The translations under genes were made by a program, and so were the position numbers. From Rhizonema sp. PD37 (lineage in GTDB: Bacteria > Cyanobacteriota > Cyanobacteriia > Cyanobacteriales > Nostocaceae): DNA of 38,575 nucleotides. Below are positions 17,019-26,665 of this stretch, piece by piece (position 1 is the stretch's first letter; each line of letters opens with the position of its first letter). The notes below the pieces were generated by a model that saw only the letters and a program-made list of their open reading frames with translations, did no database searches and was not told the origin of the DNA. The DNA lies in contig JAQYWO010000047.1 in NCBI GenBank assembly GCA_029379215.1, positions 1 to 38,575 of the forward strand. Reading direction: 5' to 3'.

Positions 17019-19835
17019 TTAAAAAGTAAAGGGAGCGACGGCTGCAAGATCTGGATTTGAGTTACCAACTTGACTGGTACTCAATACCCATACTGAGGCT
17101 CCTTGTGCGATAAATATCTGTGTAATGCTATCGCTGGCTTTGCGAGGCAGTATGGTTCGCCAGCTGACTAAAGCTGTGAAAAGTTGTTTTAAAGGATCAT
17201 CTTCTAGAGAACTCCCTAAGTCTGCAATCGAGTTTTCCCAATCAGTCCGTGCAACCCCAAACGGTAAGAGGTCGTGGTTGAGAGCTTTGCCTAAATTGAC
17301 TAGATGCTTAAAGCAGGTATATGATTCGGGATGGCGAATTAACCAATCTTTAAAATGTGGATTGGATTTGAGAGCTGCCGGAATATTTGGATAATTGAAT
17401 TGGATGAAAATTTGGATGGCTCGAATCGCTGCATACAATGCTTGATTGGCATCTTGGGTACAATTGTTTGCTGCACCAACGAAGGTGGTACCTGTGCCAT
17501 CCCCGATTCTATAACGTGCACACATAATTTCCAGTTGACGGACGAGAACTTCTAATGGTGTATACTTAACTCCATCAACTTCATAATTTTCCGTGAGCGC
17601 ATCAAACTTGATCAAAAAGTCAGAAACCGGACGAATTCCCAACCACCCAAACTGGCGATCGCCCATATAACGAGTCCAAGACAGCGTACCTGCAATCAGC
17701 CCGTCACCATTGTGACAGTAGACTTGGTGATACTCAATCTCAAAACGCAACTCACCTGTCAGAGGTTCCCGCACCACCTTTGCCACTCCATATGCACAAT
17801 GACCAAAATAGATAGGTCCTTTAGCTGCAGGTTCTGGTTTTTTGCCACCAATCCCGCCATAAACGTGGACAAGCAGGGCCTGATCGCCCTCACGCCAAGG
17901 TGACATTGAATGATCAATATCCAAACCCTTCTGACTCAAAAGAACCGATCTGATTTGTCCTTTATGTGCAACAATCTCTTGCCAACAGCGTCTCATGATA
18001 TAATCCCAAGCAGCTTTTTTGCCGACAGTCACTTCTTGAGGTTGGACTTGTAACAATGCACGAGGAGCAAGTGCTTGTACAACAAACCTCTTGGAAGCAT
18101 CTTGTGCACCGTAAATATACCACCCTGTATCATTAATAGGTAACTTTTCGATATCGCGGCTGTTGGAATGTAAAATCATGTTCTGATCAGGAATCACTGC
18201 AGGCATTTGCACAACTTCCTCAACTCCATCAAACACACCAGAAGCACGATTGAAATGAACCACCCGGAATTGTTCGCTGTTTGCTTTGACAGGCTGCAAA
18301 AACTTCACCAATGCATAAAAGCGTCCGGAAATTTGCACAGGTTCACTGGTAATCTTAAGGGTGACCGTATTCTCAAGCTTTTCAACCTCGACTGGCTGAT
18401 GTAACATAACAACGATATCGTCATAGGGTCTTGAACCTGTGAGCGATTCTAATGGAGTAACCTGCCGCCAATGATTGATACGAAGTGGTTCCACGTTTCC
18501 CTGTCTGGAATTGTACAGTGCTTCCTCGCTAAAGTGAAGGTCCTTTTTCATTGACGACACCGACACTCCAGCTTTGGGTTGGTCAATCCATTTTAAGTAC
18601 ACAACCTGTCCGCTCAAGTTTTCGTGTTCGCGTGGAGCGTGATGCACTTCAAATAAAACACCATTATCGCGTTGGTCTTTTGGTGGCAGAATTAATCGAC
18701 CCATCCAATCGGCGATCGGTCGGTAAAGCTCTGCATTGACTGACTGATTTAAAGGATAATTTTCTGGTCGATTAAAAGCGGCTTGCCGATATCGTTCGTA
18801 ATTATTAATCTTAGTTTTAACTATTTGTTGGTCGTCGTGAAACTTCCCTTGTACAATGTTCGATACAATGTCTACCGTTTGCCGCAGGTGAGTGCGACCA
18901 TCAGGTAAGCATTTGTTTTCATCCATTGGACCCCCACGACCGATATGACCAACTGGACCGAGTGAAATCACACTGATTTTACCCATGTGTTTGGCACGAT
19001 TCCAGTAGGATAAGAAGAACACCTTCCACCGCCTGGGAGATAAAATCTGACTTATACGCTCTAGAATGTCTTTGTCACCTACCAAATGGTAGAGATGTTC
19101 TACAAGAATAGCATTATTATTACCAGTGATCTCTCCGGCGACAGAAATCACCTCAATGGGTATGTCAAATACCTGCTTGAGATCATGAAGAGATGCCATT
19201 GCTTTCTGGGCACCCGCACCGAAACCAATTAATGTAATTGGTATTTGGCTATCCGATCTGTAACCGTGACCGATTAAACTGTTATAGATGACTTGTGCTG
19301 TCCGTTGGTTATAGATGCGTCCGTAGCGTGGATCAGCCGAAACTGCCACAATTAGTAAATCACGGATACTCATCATCAACGCAAATAAACGACCAGAGAC
19401 GACTTTGCTCGGTCGAGAGCGGACAGACAGTGGTATAAGCCCTCCAATTAACATAATGTTATTCGGTAATGCTGCGGCTAACTCGCGCTGAAACTCCTGA
19501 AATGAAGCCCGCTCAATACCATCAAAGCAAACAATGTAACGGACTATATCTGTAGACGGTGATAGAGGTTCTTCGGATATTTCTGGATGGATCTTGGGCG
19601 CGATGCGATCGCCATACCAACCCGCCCACGAACCCAAAGCTTCGAGAGGAACCAAGAGTGCGGCGAAAAAGGCGGCAATCAAACCAATTTGCATCAAATC
19701 AATTGTCAGATCTAACGCATTCCCTAAGGTTTCGTACCAATTTAACCATAGATTGCGGAATAGAGGAAAGAGTAATATACAAAGTATGACTAAGAAAACT
19801 ATGCCTAAAAATTTGCTAACTTGCTTCACACTCAT
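17019..19835 (-). CDS. Large membrane-anchored protein, pseudo-hydrolase plus possible permuted papain-like domain
   Basis: I do not recognise this 938-residue protein as a named family. Two hydrophobic segments (about residues 8-27 and 45-66) anchor the N-terminus. Residues 97-330 look like an alpha/beta hydrolase: a strand RYIVCFDGI, then LIGFGAGAQ (203-210) where lipases have G-x-S-x-G but here Gly replaces Ser, GDKD (253-256) in the acid position and GPVGHIG (293-299) in the His position. The nucleophile loss suggests a non-catalytic fold. Further on, YFGHCAYG (His about 679) and GAANNCTQDANQAL (Cys about 792) have the His-then-Cys order and N-C context of circularly permuted NlpC/LRAT-like thiol enzymes; this is only a suggestion. 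Similar proteins are sometimes labelled CAAX protease, but I see no glutamate/histidine motifs of that family. The next gene upstream on this strand encodes a Yip1-like membrane protein. Confidence 0.65.
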   Translation of the reverse strand: MSVKQVSKFLGIVFLVILCILLFPLFRNLWLNWYETLGNALDLTIDLMQIGLIAAFFAALLVPLEALGSWAGWYGDRIAPKIHPEISEEPLSPSTDIVRYIVCFDGIERASFQEFQRELAAALPNNIMLIGGLIPLSVRSRPSKVVSGRLFALMMSIRDLLIVAVSADPRYGRIYNQRTAQVIYNSLIGHGYRSDSQIPITLIGFGAGAQKAMASLHDLKQVFDIPIEVISVAGEITGNNNAILVEHLYHLVGDKDILERISQILSPRRWKVFFLSYWNRAKHMGKISVISLGPVGHIGRGGPMDENKCLPDGRTHLRQTVDIVSNIVQGKFHDDQQIVKTKINNYERYRQAAFNRPENYPLNQSVNAELYRPIADWMGRLILPPKDQRDNGVLFEVHHAPREHENLSGQVVYLKWIDQPKAGVSVSSMKKDLHFSEEALYNSRQGNVEPLRINHWRQVTPLESLTGSRPYDDIVVMLHQPVEVEKLENTVTLKITSEPVQISGRFYALVKFLQPVKANSEQFRVVHFNRASGVFDGVEEVVQMPAVIPDQNMILHSNSRDIEKLPINDTGWYIYGAQDASKRFVVQALAPRALLQVQPQEVTVGKKAAWDYIMRRCWQEIVAHKGQIRSVLLSQKGLDIDHSMSPWREGDQALLVHVYGGIGGKKPEPAAKGPIYFGHCAYGVAKVVREPLTGELRFEIEYHQVYCHNGDGLIAGTLSWTRYMGDRQFGWLGIRPVSDFLIKFDALTENYEVDGVKYTPLEVLVRQLEIMCARYRIGDGTGTTFVGAANNCTQDANQALYAAIRAIQIFIQFNYPNIPAALKSNPHFKDWLIRHPESYTCFKHLVNLGKALNHDLLPFGVARTDWENSIADLGSSLEDDPLKQLFTALVSWRTILPRKASDSITQIFIAQGASVWVLSTSQVGNSNPDLAAVAPFTF

Positions 19836-20008
19836 AATAATTTTGGATTTTAGATTTTATATTTTGGATTGCCCCACAAATTAGTTTGGGGGCTGAGAAT
19901 CGTGAAATTGTTTAATTCAAACTCTACAAATAAATTTAAGGACAACCGTCGCCATTTTTTAGATAAGGGATTTTCAATTAAGGAAAAATCTTAAATCAAT
20001 TGCCAAAC

Positions 20009-20656
20009 TCATACCCTCCCGTTATCTCTATTACCGACAGGAGTTTGGTTAATGTCGGCAGAAATCTGCGGTTGTACTTGCGTATTCCTCGGTACTACAG
20101 ATACCCACTTGCTTAAGAAGGCAAATCCAATATTGCGTTGCAAAATTTGGAAGATAATCCATCCCAACACACCGCACCAACTAGCCTGCCAAATCCCAAG
20201 ATGAAGGGTGACGTGCAAGCCAATAGTTAATGCTAACAGCGTCCAGATCGAGAGCAATACTTGAATCGGCACACCTAAATAAGGCAAAGCTACCAAAAAA
20301 CTCAAAATTAACGGTGCATAGGCAAGTCCAAGTGTATACCATACAACCTCGTACGAGGTAATAGCATTATATAGTACGCAACTCACTAACCACGCACTTA
20401 AGCTCCAACATCCAGCAGTAACTACAAATAATACAGAAGCAATCAGCAGGCTGAGGATAAAGCGAATTGGTTTGACACGGTTAATATATAATACGATACC
20501 CTGACCTATAGATTGAGAAATCCAAGCAAGAAGTACAATGTCTAATGCTGCTTTTGAAGCTAGGGGTAGGGTTTGAATCAGCACAAATACTTCGCTCTTG
20601 AGAGCGATCGCGCTCATTACAAGTTGCCAAAATCTGTCGAGGGCAGTTTCAGTCAT
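20009..20656 (-). CDS. Yip1-like multi-span membrane protein
   Basis: A 215-residue protein with about five hydrophobic segments between residues 28 and 180, consistent with the YIP1 fold (small integral membrane proteins of unclear function in bacteria). The tail is polar. It lies 173 bases upstream of the 938-residue gene and 232 bases downstream of the phosphoribosyltransferase gene on the same strand, so shared transcription with the 938-residue gene is possible. The family assignment rests on topology and general resemblance. Confidence 0.5.
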   Translation of the reverse strand: MTETALDRFWQLVMSAIALKSEVFVLIQTLPLASKAALDIVLLAWISQSIGQGIVLYINRVKPIRFILSLLIASVLFVVTAGCWSLSAWLVSCVLYNAITSYEVVWYTLGLAYAPLILSFLVALPYLGVPIQVLLSIWTLLALTIGLHVTLHLGIWQASWCGVLGWIIFQILQRNIGFAFLSKWVSVVPRNTQVQPQISADINQTPVGNRDNGRV

Positions 20657-20888
20657 GGAGTCAAAAAGTTTATTTATTGTTCTTCTATAATCTTTTACGG
20701 CTATGCTATCACTCCGGCGTTCATGTGTAAACTGTTACGTTATTATTGTTAATTGTTCTTCGTAGTGAGTAGAAAGAACACTGAGTAATTATCTTCGCTT
20801 TTCCCCTACTCCCTACTCCTTTAATAGACGTGATCTGCTGGTTGAATATACCTATCTGTATTTAACCCACTCCGACGGACGCCACTTA

Positions 20889-21410
20889 CTACAACGTGGA
20901 AGTTCCACGCAACGCAACGGCTCCTCCCCAGTCCCCCAATTCATAGTTTTCAAATGGTTGGTGAATCCAGGGGTTGTCTGCAAGATAATCGACGTAGTAA
21001 TCTGGAACTATTGTCGAACAAGCTTTGTACCAAATCACACCAGTATGAATCTCTTCAATTGGAGAATCACTATTTTGTTTTAACCAAGTTATAGTCTGCT
21101 CAAGTGTGATCCCAGAGTCTACTAAATCATCAACAAGGAGAATGCGCGAACCTAATGTTTCAGTAGTCATTGTTAAATGACGGGCAATGGTTAATTTGCC
21201 TCTCTCTTGCTTACCTGAACTAGAGTAAGATGATGTTGCCAAAATAGCCAATGGTTGCTTGTATATACGCGATAAAATATCTCCAACTCGTAGTCCCCCT
21301 CTGGCAAGACAGACAATTTGATTGAACTTCCAACTGGATTCATAAATTTGAGTAGCCAGTTGCTCGATTTTTTGGTGATAATCTGACCAAGAAACGTAAA
21401 GATCTGGCAT
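20889..21410 (-). CDS. Phosphoribosyltransferase (purine/xanthine type)
   Basis: A 173-residue type I phosphoribosyltransferase. The PRPP-binding loop is RILLVDDLVDSGITL (about residues 88-102), and the pyrophosphate loop region is VCLARGGLRVGDILS (about 33-47). The length and the C-terminal region with PDYYVDYLADNPWIHQPFE fit hypoxanthine/xanthine-guanine salvage enzymes. It is divergent from the GPH transporter gene, 70 bases away. A short palindrome (20895-20909) spans its last codons and may serve as terminator. Confidence 0.85.
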   Translation of the reverse strand: MPDLYVSWSDYHQKIEQLATQIYESSWKFNQIVCLARGGLRVGDILSRIYKQPLAILATSSYSSSGKQERGKLTIARHLTMTTETLGSRILLVDDLVDSGITLEQTITWLKQNSDSPIEEIHTGVIWYKACSTIVPDYYVDYLADNPWIHQPFENYELGDWGGAVALRGTSTL

Positions 21411-21480
21411 AAAAGATCTGATTTAAGGCTAATACTAAATGACAATCAACTTATTTTAGTATGAGAGAGCGCAAGATATT

Positions 21481-22905
21481 ATGAGCGATTCTGCCAGTCA
21501 TAGCTATTCCCCTCAACCGACTCCTGAAAATGAAAAACTGGATTTAAAAACTAAACTCGCTTACGGTGCTGGCGATTTAGGGCCAGCAATTACTGGCAAT
21601 ATTGCTACATTTTTTCTGCTCATTTTCTTTACCAATGTCGCTGGTATCCCGGCAGGGTTGGCGGGTAGTATTTTACTGATTGGCAAGATTTGGGATGCCA
21701 TTAACGATCCAATTATAGGAGTGCTGACTGACAGAACTAAATCTCGTCGTTGGGGGCGTCGGCTTCCTTGGTTACTATATGGAGCGATTCCGTTTGGGAT
21801 ATTCTTTTTTCTCCAGTGGATTGTACCACATGCAAGTGGGTGGATGTTGTTTTGGTATTACGTAGTCATTGGAATTTTATCTCAAACGTTGTTCACAGTC
21901 GTGAATCTACCTTACACGGCAATGACTCCAGAACTCACTCAAGATTACGATGAACGTACCAAACTAAACAGCTTTCGCTTTGCTTTTTCGATTGGTGGGA
22001 GTATTTTATCCCTCATTTTAACTAAAGTGATTTTTGATCGCATTGCTGATCGCCAACAACAGTATGTGGTGCTAGCGACAATTTGTGCTGTCATTGCTGT
22101 GTTGGCATTATATGTGTGCGTTTGGGGAACACGCGATCGCGTCATGGCTTTTGAAGCCAAACGCATTCAAGCTGAAGAAAGCGCACCTCTCTCTATGGGT
22201 GAACAGATTAAAATAGTTTTAAGTAATAAACCTTTTTTATACGTTATTGGTATCTATCTTTTTTCCTGGTTAGCTGTGCAGGTTGAAGCAAGTATCATTC
22301 CCTACTTTGTCGTCAACTGTATGCGCCTGAAAGAATCAGATGTCCCAACAGTCTTGATCGCGGTGCAAGGAACTGCTTTGTTGATGCTTTTTGTTTGGAG
22401 TTATTTAAGTGAGCGCGTAGGGAAAAAAGCGGTTTATTTTATGGGCATGAGTTCATGGATAATAGCAGCAGCAGCAATATATTTCTTAAAACCAGGTAAT
22501 GTCGGTTTAATATACCTTGTTGGTGTCATGACAGGTATTGGAGTTTCCACAGCTTACCTTATTCCTTGGTCAATGATCCCAGATGTGATTGAACTTGATG
22601 AACTCCAAACTGGACAGCGTCGAGAAGGAATCTTCTATGGCTTCATGGTTTTGCTGCAAAAATTTGGTTTGGCGATCGGACTGTTTGTCGTGGGAAATTC
22701 CTTACAAGCATCTGGTTTTAAAGAAACCGTCGCAGGGCAACCACTCCCGATACAACCTGAGTCCGCACTTGAAGCTATCCGTATTGCCGCTGGTCCAATA
22801 CCTACCATCTTCTTGATTTGCGGTTTGGTACTTACGTATTTTTACCCAATTACCCGCGAGATACACGCTGAAATTTTACTCAAACTTAAGGAACGACAGA
22901 AGTAG
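21481..22905 (+). CDS. GPH-family (MelB/YicJ-like) sugar symporter
   Basis: A 474-residue twelve-segment transporter of the glycoside-pentoside-hexuronide:cation symporter family. Signature parts are KLAYGAGDLGPAITGNI in helix 1, WDAINDPIIGVLTDRTKSRRWGRRLPW between helices 2 and 3 (quoted as WDAINDPIIGVLTD then RRWGRR), YTAMTPELTQDYDERTKL, and SMIPDVIELDELQTGQRRE in the second half. It is alone on the plus strand here, with no glycosidase neighbour to hint at the substrate. Confidence 0.9.
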   Translation: MSDSASHSYSPQPTPENEKLDLKTKLAYGAGDLGPAITGNIATFFLLIFFTNVAGIPAGLAGSILLIGKIWDAINDPIIGVLTDRTKSRRWGRRLPWLLYGAIPFGIFFFLQWIVPHASGWMLFWYYVVIGILSQTLFTVVNLPYTAMTPELTQDYDERTKLNSFRFAFSIGGSILSLILTKVIFDRIADRQQQYVVLATICAVIAVLALYVCVWGTRDRVMAFEAKRIQAEESAPLSMGEQIKIVLSNKPFLYVIGIYLFSWLAVQVEASIIPYFVVNCMRLKESDVPTVLIAVQGTALLMLFVWSYLSERVGKKAVYFMGMSSWIIAAAAIYFLKPGNVGLIYLVGVMTGIGVSTAYLIPWSMIPDVIELDELQTGQRREGIFYGFMVLLQKFGLAIGLFVVGNSLQASGFKETVAGQPLPIQPESALEAIRIAAGPIPTIFLICGLVLTYFYPITREIHAEILLKLKERQK

Positions 22906-23153
22906 TTTTGGGATTTACTTCTGCTCAAAGATGATCTGAAAGATGAATATTAGATTGTTTGTAGAGAAGAAAAATTGAGCAAACAAGCTATGCATACCAT
23001 AGTAGTTTGGAGTATAATGCCGTCGTTTTAGCTCATGCTGTTCTTTTACAAGCCACAGCGTGAGAGCAGGAGCATCCACTCTGACCATTCTGGAACTTCA
23101 GAGGACAGCGAGATCGACCCTGCTTGCCAACTTTCTTTGTGCTGCCCTCTTCC
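22906..23153. other. Region without supportable gene
   Basis: Between the GPH gene and the ATPase relic I find only short frames on both strands with no family resemblance. The junction at about 23154, where homology to the AAA-like domain ends, may mark an old insertion or deletion. Confidence 0.4.
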
Positions 23154-23363
23154 TTACCATTGTAAGAAGGTTTTCAGGTCAGTCAGGATATTCAGATCAG
23201 CTAGCTTTAAATCCAACTTCGCTGTTTGATAACCCTGCTGTCTAGCATATTCCAGTAACTTCTCACTCAAAAATGTTTTTCCCATCTGCTGCGGAGCTTT
23301 AATCCGAACCAGGGCACCAGGCTGCATTATTGCTTTATAACATTTCTCCTCAATCGGAGGTCT
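23154..23363 (-). pseudogene. Relic of the AAA-like ATPase tail of the CHAT protein
   Basis: Directly after the CHAT stop codon, the same frame continues RPPIEEKCYKAIMQPGA, then VRIKAPQQMGKTFLSEKLL (a Walker A of the AAA_35 type), LEYARQQGYQTAKLDL and LADLNILTDLKTFLQW before a second TAA at 23154. In cyanobacteria, CHAT or TIR domains are often followed by exactly this block, Y-V-x-R-P-P-x-E then Walker A, so the stop at 23364 splits what was one protein. The remaining ATPase domain and any WD40 repeats are gone. Confidence 0.8.
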
Positions 23364-23987
23364 TTATACATATTTTGATATTGACTCCTCTATTGAGTTC
23401 AATAGTGCTTCTCTTTTCATCATCAGTTGAGGTGTGAGATTTTCTGCTATCCCTGCCATCTGGATAGAGTTACAACCTAACTTATAAGCAAACTCATAAC
23501 CTCTATCTGCGCCCAGAGCATCATAAAAACCCACAGAAAATTCAATAGCTGAGCGATCGCCTATTTCCTGACTCATGCCGACAACATAATTAATGTGTTG
23601 GGCTATTTCAAGAGCTTGATATTTTGAGTAACAGGCGTTGAGAACAACACACTCTACTTGATCAGCAAATAATTGAAATAATCCGGCTATTGCTTCTGCG
23701 TCAACTAATTTTATTTCACCCGATTCGTCTTCAAATAATAAACCATCTTCTCCTGACCCATGTCCAGAAAAGTGAACAATCTGTGGTTCGTACTCCAAAA
23801 TAGCTCTATGTATATCCCTGTAGCGTACTGCTTCTGCTATAGCGATGGAATATTTGTCGCGATACTTTGACCTTTTTAGCCCTTCCTTAATTTCTCGCAT
23901 CTCCTCATTCAGACGAAGCAGGCTGCTGCCTCTGGGATTTGCCGCTAAAAGTAGGATTTTCCGAATTTGATCATTTTTACTAATCAT
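23364..23987 (-). CDS. CHAT-domain (caspase-like) protein, truncated by a stop codon
   Basis: A CHAT protease-like domain starting MISKNDQIRKILLLAANP (ATG at 23987; an open extension to 24056 is unlike the family). The catalytic pair is visible: His in PQIVHFSGHGSGEDG and Cys in VECVVLNACYSKYQA, followed by VVGMSQEIGDRSAIEF. The frame ends KYV-stop exactly where relatives continue into an AAA-like ATPase domain. CHAT proteins of this kind act as regulated proteases in signalling or anti-phage defence; with the ATPase part cut off, this one may be unregulated or dead. I see no clear ribosome site. Confidence 0.8.
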   Translation of the reverse strand: MISKNDQIRKILLLAANPRGSSLLRLNEEMREIKEGLKRSKYRDKYSIAIAEAVRYRDIHRAILEYEPQIVHFSGHGSGEDGLLFEDESGEIKLVDAEAIAGLFQLFADQVECVVLNACYSKYQALEIAQHINYVVGMSQEIGDRSAIEFSVGFYDALGADRGYEFAYKLGCNSIQMAGIAENLTPQLMMKREALLNSIEESISKYV

Positions 23988-24056
23988 AAGATTTGAACCG
24001 GAGAGCCCTAGAGCATAGCTGAACTGGCAGATGTTTAGGTTTATGCTTGTATACAT

Positions 24057-24355
24057 CTTGAGTATGGTGTGTTTCGGACTTTAAGGCAATATTGCTTTTG
24101 CCAGTATCCACCACCTATAACCCATCCAGTTAGCGCCTGCAAGCTTTCTGCTATGCTCCTAAGGGCAACTTGCTCCTTCAGACTCGCCTGATACCTGTTT
24201 GAAAAAAGAATGCTCAGGTTTGATAGCTTACCCTACTTTGTGGTTCAATTACCTGAAAATTGTTGTAAATTAGCTGCTGATAAGTCAGCCCAGGAGATAG
24301 TAAACCAACTGGTGTTTCTGAGTACTTATATAGCTAAAATTTAGACACTAGCATG
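24057..24355. other. Intergenic region without visible features
   Basis: About 300 bases between the CHAT gene and the end of the pseudouridine synthase gene. It shows no open frame with family resemblance and no strong hairpin. The CHAT promoter would lie in its left part. Confidence 0.4.
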
Positions 24356-25993
24356 TCAAAATGGCGTCTTTACCTTTAGATGCAGTGTTTCTCCTAACTG
24401 GGGATGGTGGAAACAAAGTTCTCTTGCATGAAGGTGTAAACGATTGGCAACTGCACGACATCCGTAGAGGCGATCGCCCAATATCGGTATCCCCAGTCCT
24501 TTAGGATCGGCAGCATGGACTCTCAGTTGATGAGTACGTCCTGTTAACGGTGTAAACTCTAAGCGAGTATAACCTTCTTCTCTACCTGTAACTTGGAAGT
24601 GAGTTAAACTGTTGTTACCGCGCTGCCAATCAACTTGCTGATAGGGACGGTTCTGAGGATCTCCCCACAATGGTAGTTCAATCACACCTTTATCAATGGT
24701 GACAATGCCTGAAAGTATAGCTTCATAAACCTTGTGAACTAGCCTTTGCTGAAACTGCTGACTGAGTTGGCGATGAGTTTGGCGATCGCGAGCTAGTAAA
24801 AGGATACCGGATGTATCTTGATCCAATCGATGCACATTATTAAGTAGTATACCTTCAGGGAGGAGATGACGCAAGCGACTGAGGACACTGTCTTGGCGAT
24901 CGCTCCCGCGCCCTGGAACAGAAAGGAGTCCGGCAGCTTTGTTGACAGCAATTAACCATTCGTCTTCATAAACTATCGGTATCTCATCTCCCCCTCTCTG
25001 TCTCTCTTGCAATCCCGATAGCAAAAAACCAATCATTGGCTGACAACGTTCAACACATGCTCCATAAAATTTTCCTTGAATTTTATCAAGATTAATAGAA
25101 GATGCTCCCCACCAAAACTCTGCCATTGCCAATGGTTTGAGATTGTGCGCTGCTGCATAGTGAAGCAACTTTGGAGTGCAACAGTCTCCTGTACCAGTAG
25201 GTAAACCCAAGGGCATTAATTGCTGTAGCGATCGCGATTTCCCTAAAAAATTCATGACTGAGTAAGCCGCATGCATCTGTGCTTGAAGTTGACGAGACAG
25301 TTCTTTGCGTTGTCGTTTCAATTCACAAAGTCGTGCATCTGAGAATGCAATCAACTGCTTTAGTGGCTGCAATGCTTCTGCGCGTTGGCGTTTGAATATG
25401 CGTCGCTCAATTCCATCCTGACGACTTTCTTCATCAAGTTGTTCAAGAATTACTGTGAGATCTACTCCAGTAGACTCGTCGCATAATATCTGACGTTTTT
25501 CGTGTCGTTGCTGTTTGCGTTCTCGATGGCGATCGCTCAATTGTTGCCATTGCAAATCGAATTCGTGACACAACGTTTCGTACTGCTGCCGTTGGGGAAG
25601 TTGCTTGAGGTTAATCAGTTCAAGCTTGATAGCATCCAATTGAGCTAAGGTACGGGCTTCATCTAAGGCAATTTGCTCTCTTCCTGGAATCGGCGGTACC
25701 CAACCCGAGACTTCGCTGCAACCTTGAAGCAATCCTGAGAAAGCTTTGAGTATCCGTTGTTCTCCGGATGGTAATTCCACCAACAATATCCCATACATCT
25801 TGCCTTCAGAGGAATAACGCTCATCACTCTTCAGCTGTTGCATTAAACCACAGGCGATTGTCTCAGCCATCTGGGTACGAGGAAGTCTCAGTAACTCACC
25901 ACTTTGAGGACAACGCCCTTCATAATAATAGTCTGGAGAGGTGCTGATGACATTGCTGTCTATAAAATTTGAAAGCGGATGCAGAACTACCAT
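24356..25993 (-). CDS. RluA-family RNA pseudouridine synthase with long N-terminal extension
   Basis: A 545-residue protein. The C-terminal part (about residues 335-545) is an RluA/RsuA-type synthase: IVYEDEWLIAVNKAAGLLSVPG, the catalytic Asp motif HRLDQDTSGILLLARD, and FTPLTGRTHQLRVHA. It should isomerise uridines in rRNA or tRNA. The N-terminal 330 residues are a cyanobacterial extension with a charged Arg/Gln/Glu-rich coiled-coil (about 130-240) and a segment GLPTGTGDCCTPKLLHYAA. Part of the coiled-coil region also exists as a decayed copy at 27041-27203. The ATG at 25993 begins MVVLHPLSNFI. Confidence 0.9.
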   Translation of the reverse strand: MVVLHPLSNFIDSNVISTSPDYYYEGRCPQSGELLRLPRTQMAETIACGLMQQLKSDERYSSEGKMYGILLVELPSGEQRILKAFSGLLQGCSEVSGWVPPIPGREQIALDEARTLAQLDAIKLELINLKQLPQRQQYETLCHEFDLQWQQLSDRHRERKQQRHEKRQILCDESTGVDLTVILEQLDEESRQDGIERRIFKRQRAEALQPLKQLIAFSDARLCELKRQRKELSRQLQAQMHAAYSVMNFLGKSRSLQQLMPLGLPTGTGDCCTPKLLHYAAAHNLKPLAMAEFWWGASSINLDKIQGKFYGACVERCQPMIGFLLSGLQERQRGGDEIPIVYEDEWLIAVNKAAGLLSVPGRGSDRQDSVLSRLRHLLPEGILLNNVHRLDQDTSGILLLARDRQTHRQLSQQFQQRLVHKVYEAILSGIVTIDKGVIELPLWGDPQNRPYQQVDWQRGNNSLTHFQVTGREEGYTRLEFTPLTGRTHQLRVHAADPKGLGIPILGDRLYGCRAVANRLHLHARELCFHHPQLGETLHLKVKTPF

Positions 25994-26023
25994 ATAAGAA
26001 TGATTTTACACGCAATACCTATG

Positions 26024-26194
26024 AGAGGATGTTTGAAAAGTATAAGAGCGTGTGTTTCACTACCCTAGCTACCGAGAAACCGCCACGAAAGAATCAGGGT
26101 TTTAGGATTTGCGATACGGCTTAAGCCGTTGCCTTCGGCATCGCACCCCTGAGTCTCACTTAAGGCTAAAACAGACCCTTTTCAAACAACCTCT
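26024..26194. mobile_element. 171-bp MITE-like element with 17-bp terminal inverted repeats
   Basis: AGAGGATGTTTGAAAAG at 26024-26040 is matched by the inverted CTTTTCAAACAACCTCT at 26178-26194 with one mismatch. The interior has no coding frame; it contains a GCGATACGGCTTAAGCCG hairpin segment of a kind common between cyanobacterial genes. It lies 30 bases upstream of the pseudouridine synthase start. No target duplication was identified. The remaining 26195-26371 is AT-rich and holds the likely promoter of the following toxin-antitoxin pair. Confidence 0.6.
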
Positions 26195-26371
26195 GAAGCA
26201 ACACTCGCCCTAATGTTTTTAGCATATTTGCGATCGCCTTCACTTAAAGATGTCAATAATGTATTTAGAACTACAGAAAATTTCCATATTTTGCTGACAA
26301 AATGAATGACCATTCGCCTATATATATTGATAGACTAAAAGTAATGCTGTTTCTATTAAGTAATTTATTTT

Positions 26372-26665
26372 ATGCCTGCTGAAACTCTCTCACGCTACGT
26401 CACTCGTGATGTTAGGATTCTGAGTGGAGAGCCAATTATTATAGGTACTCGTACATCCGTTCGTGCCATTGTCGGTTTTTGGCGGTTAGGAATTATGCCA
26501 GAGGAAATTTTGAACCATTTGCCTCATCTGACTCTAGCGCAAGTGTTTGATGCCTTGAGCTTCTATCTCGATCATCAGGCAGAGATTAATGAGTATATCG
26601 AGCGAAACCGAATACCCGATGAATTAATCCATCCATCTGTGAAAGCTGCTTTGGGTAAATTGTGA
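26372..26665 (+). CDS. DUF433-family antitoxin
   Basis: A 97-residue DUF433 protein: VTRDVRILSGEPIIIGTRTSV and ILNHLPHLTLAQVFDALSFYLDHQAEI are the winged-helix core of this family. Such proteins are the antitoxin and autoregulator of pairs with DUF5615 PIN-like toxins. Its stop codon overlaps the toxin start (GTGA at 26662-26665), so the two are translated together. Confidence 0.85.
   Translation: MPAETLSRYVTRDVRILSGEPIIIGTRTSVRAIVGFWRLGIMPEEILNHLPHLTLAQVFDALSFYLDHQAEINEYIERNRIPDELIHPSVKAALGKL

Noticed and set aside
23035..23245. Two overlapping plus-strand frames
   Set aside because: They are antisense to the AAA-like ATPase relic or its junction and show no domain.
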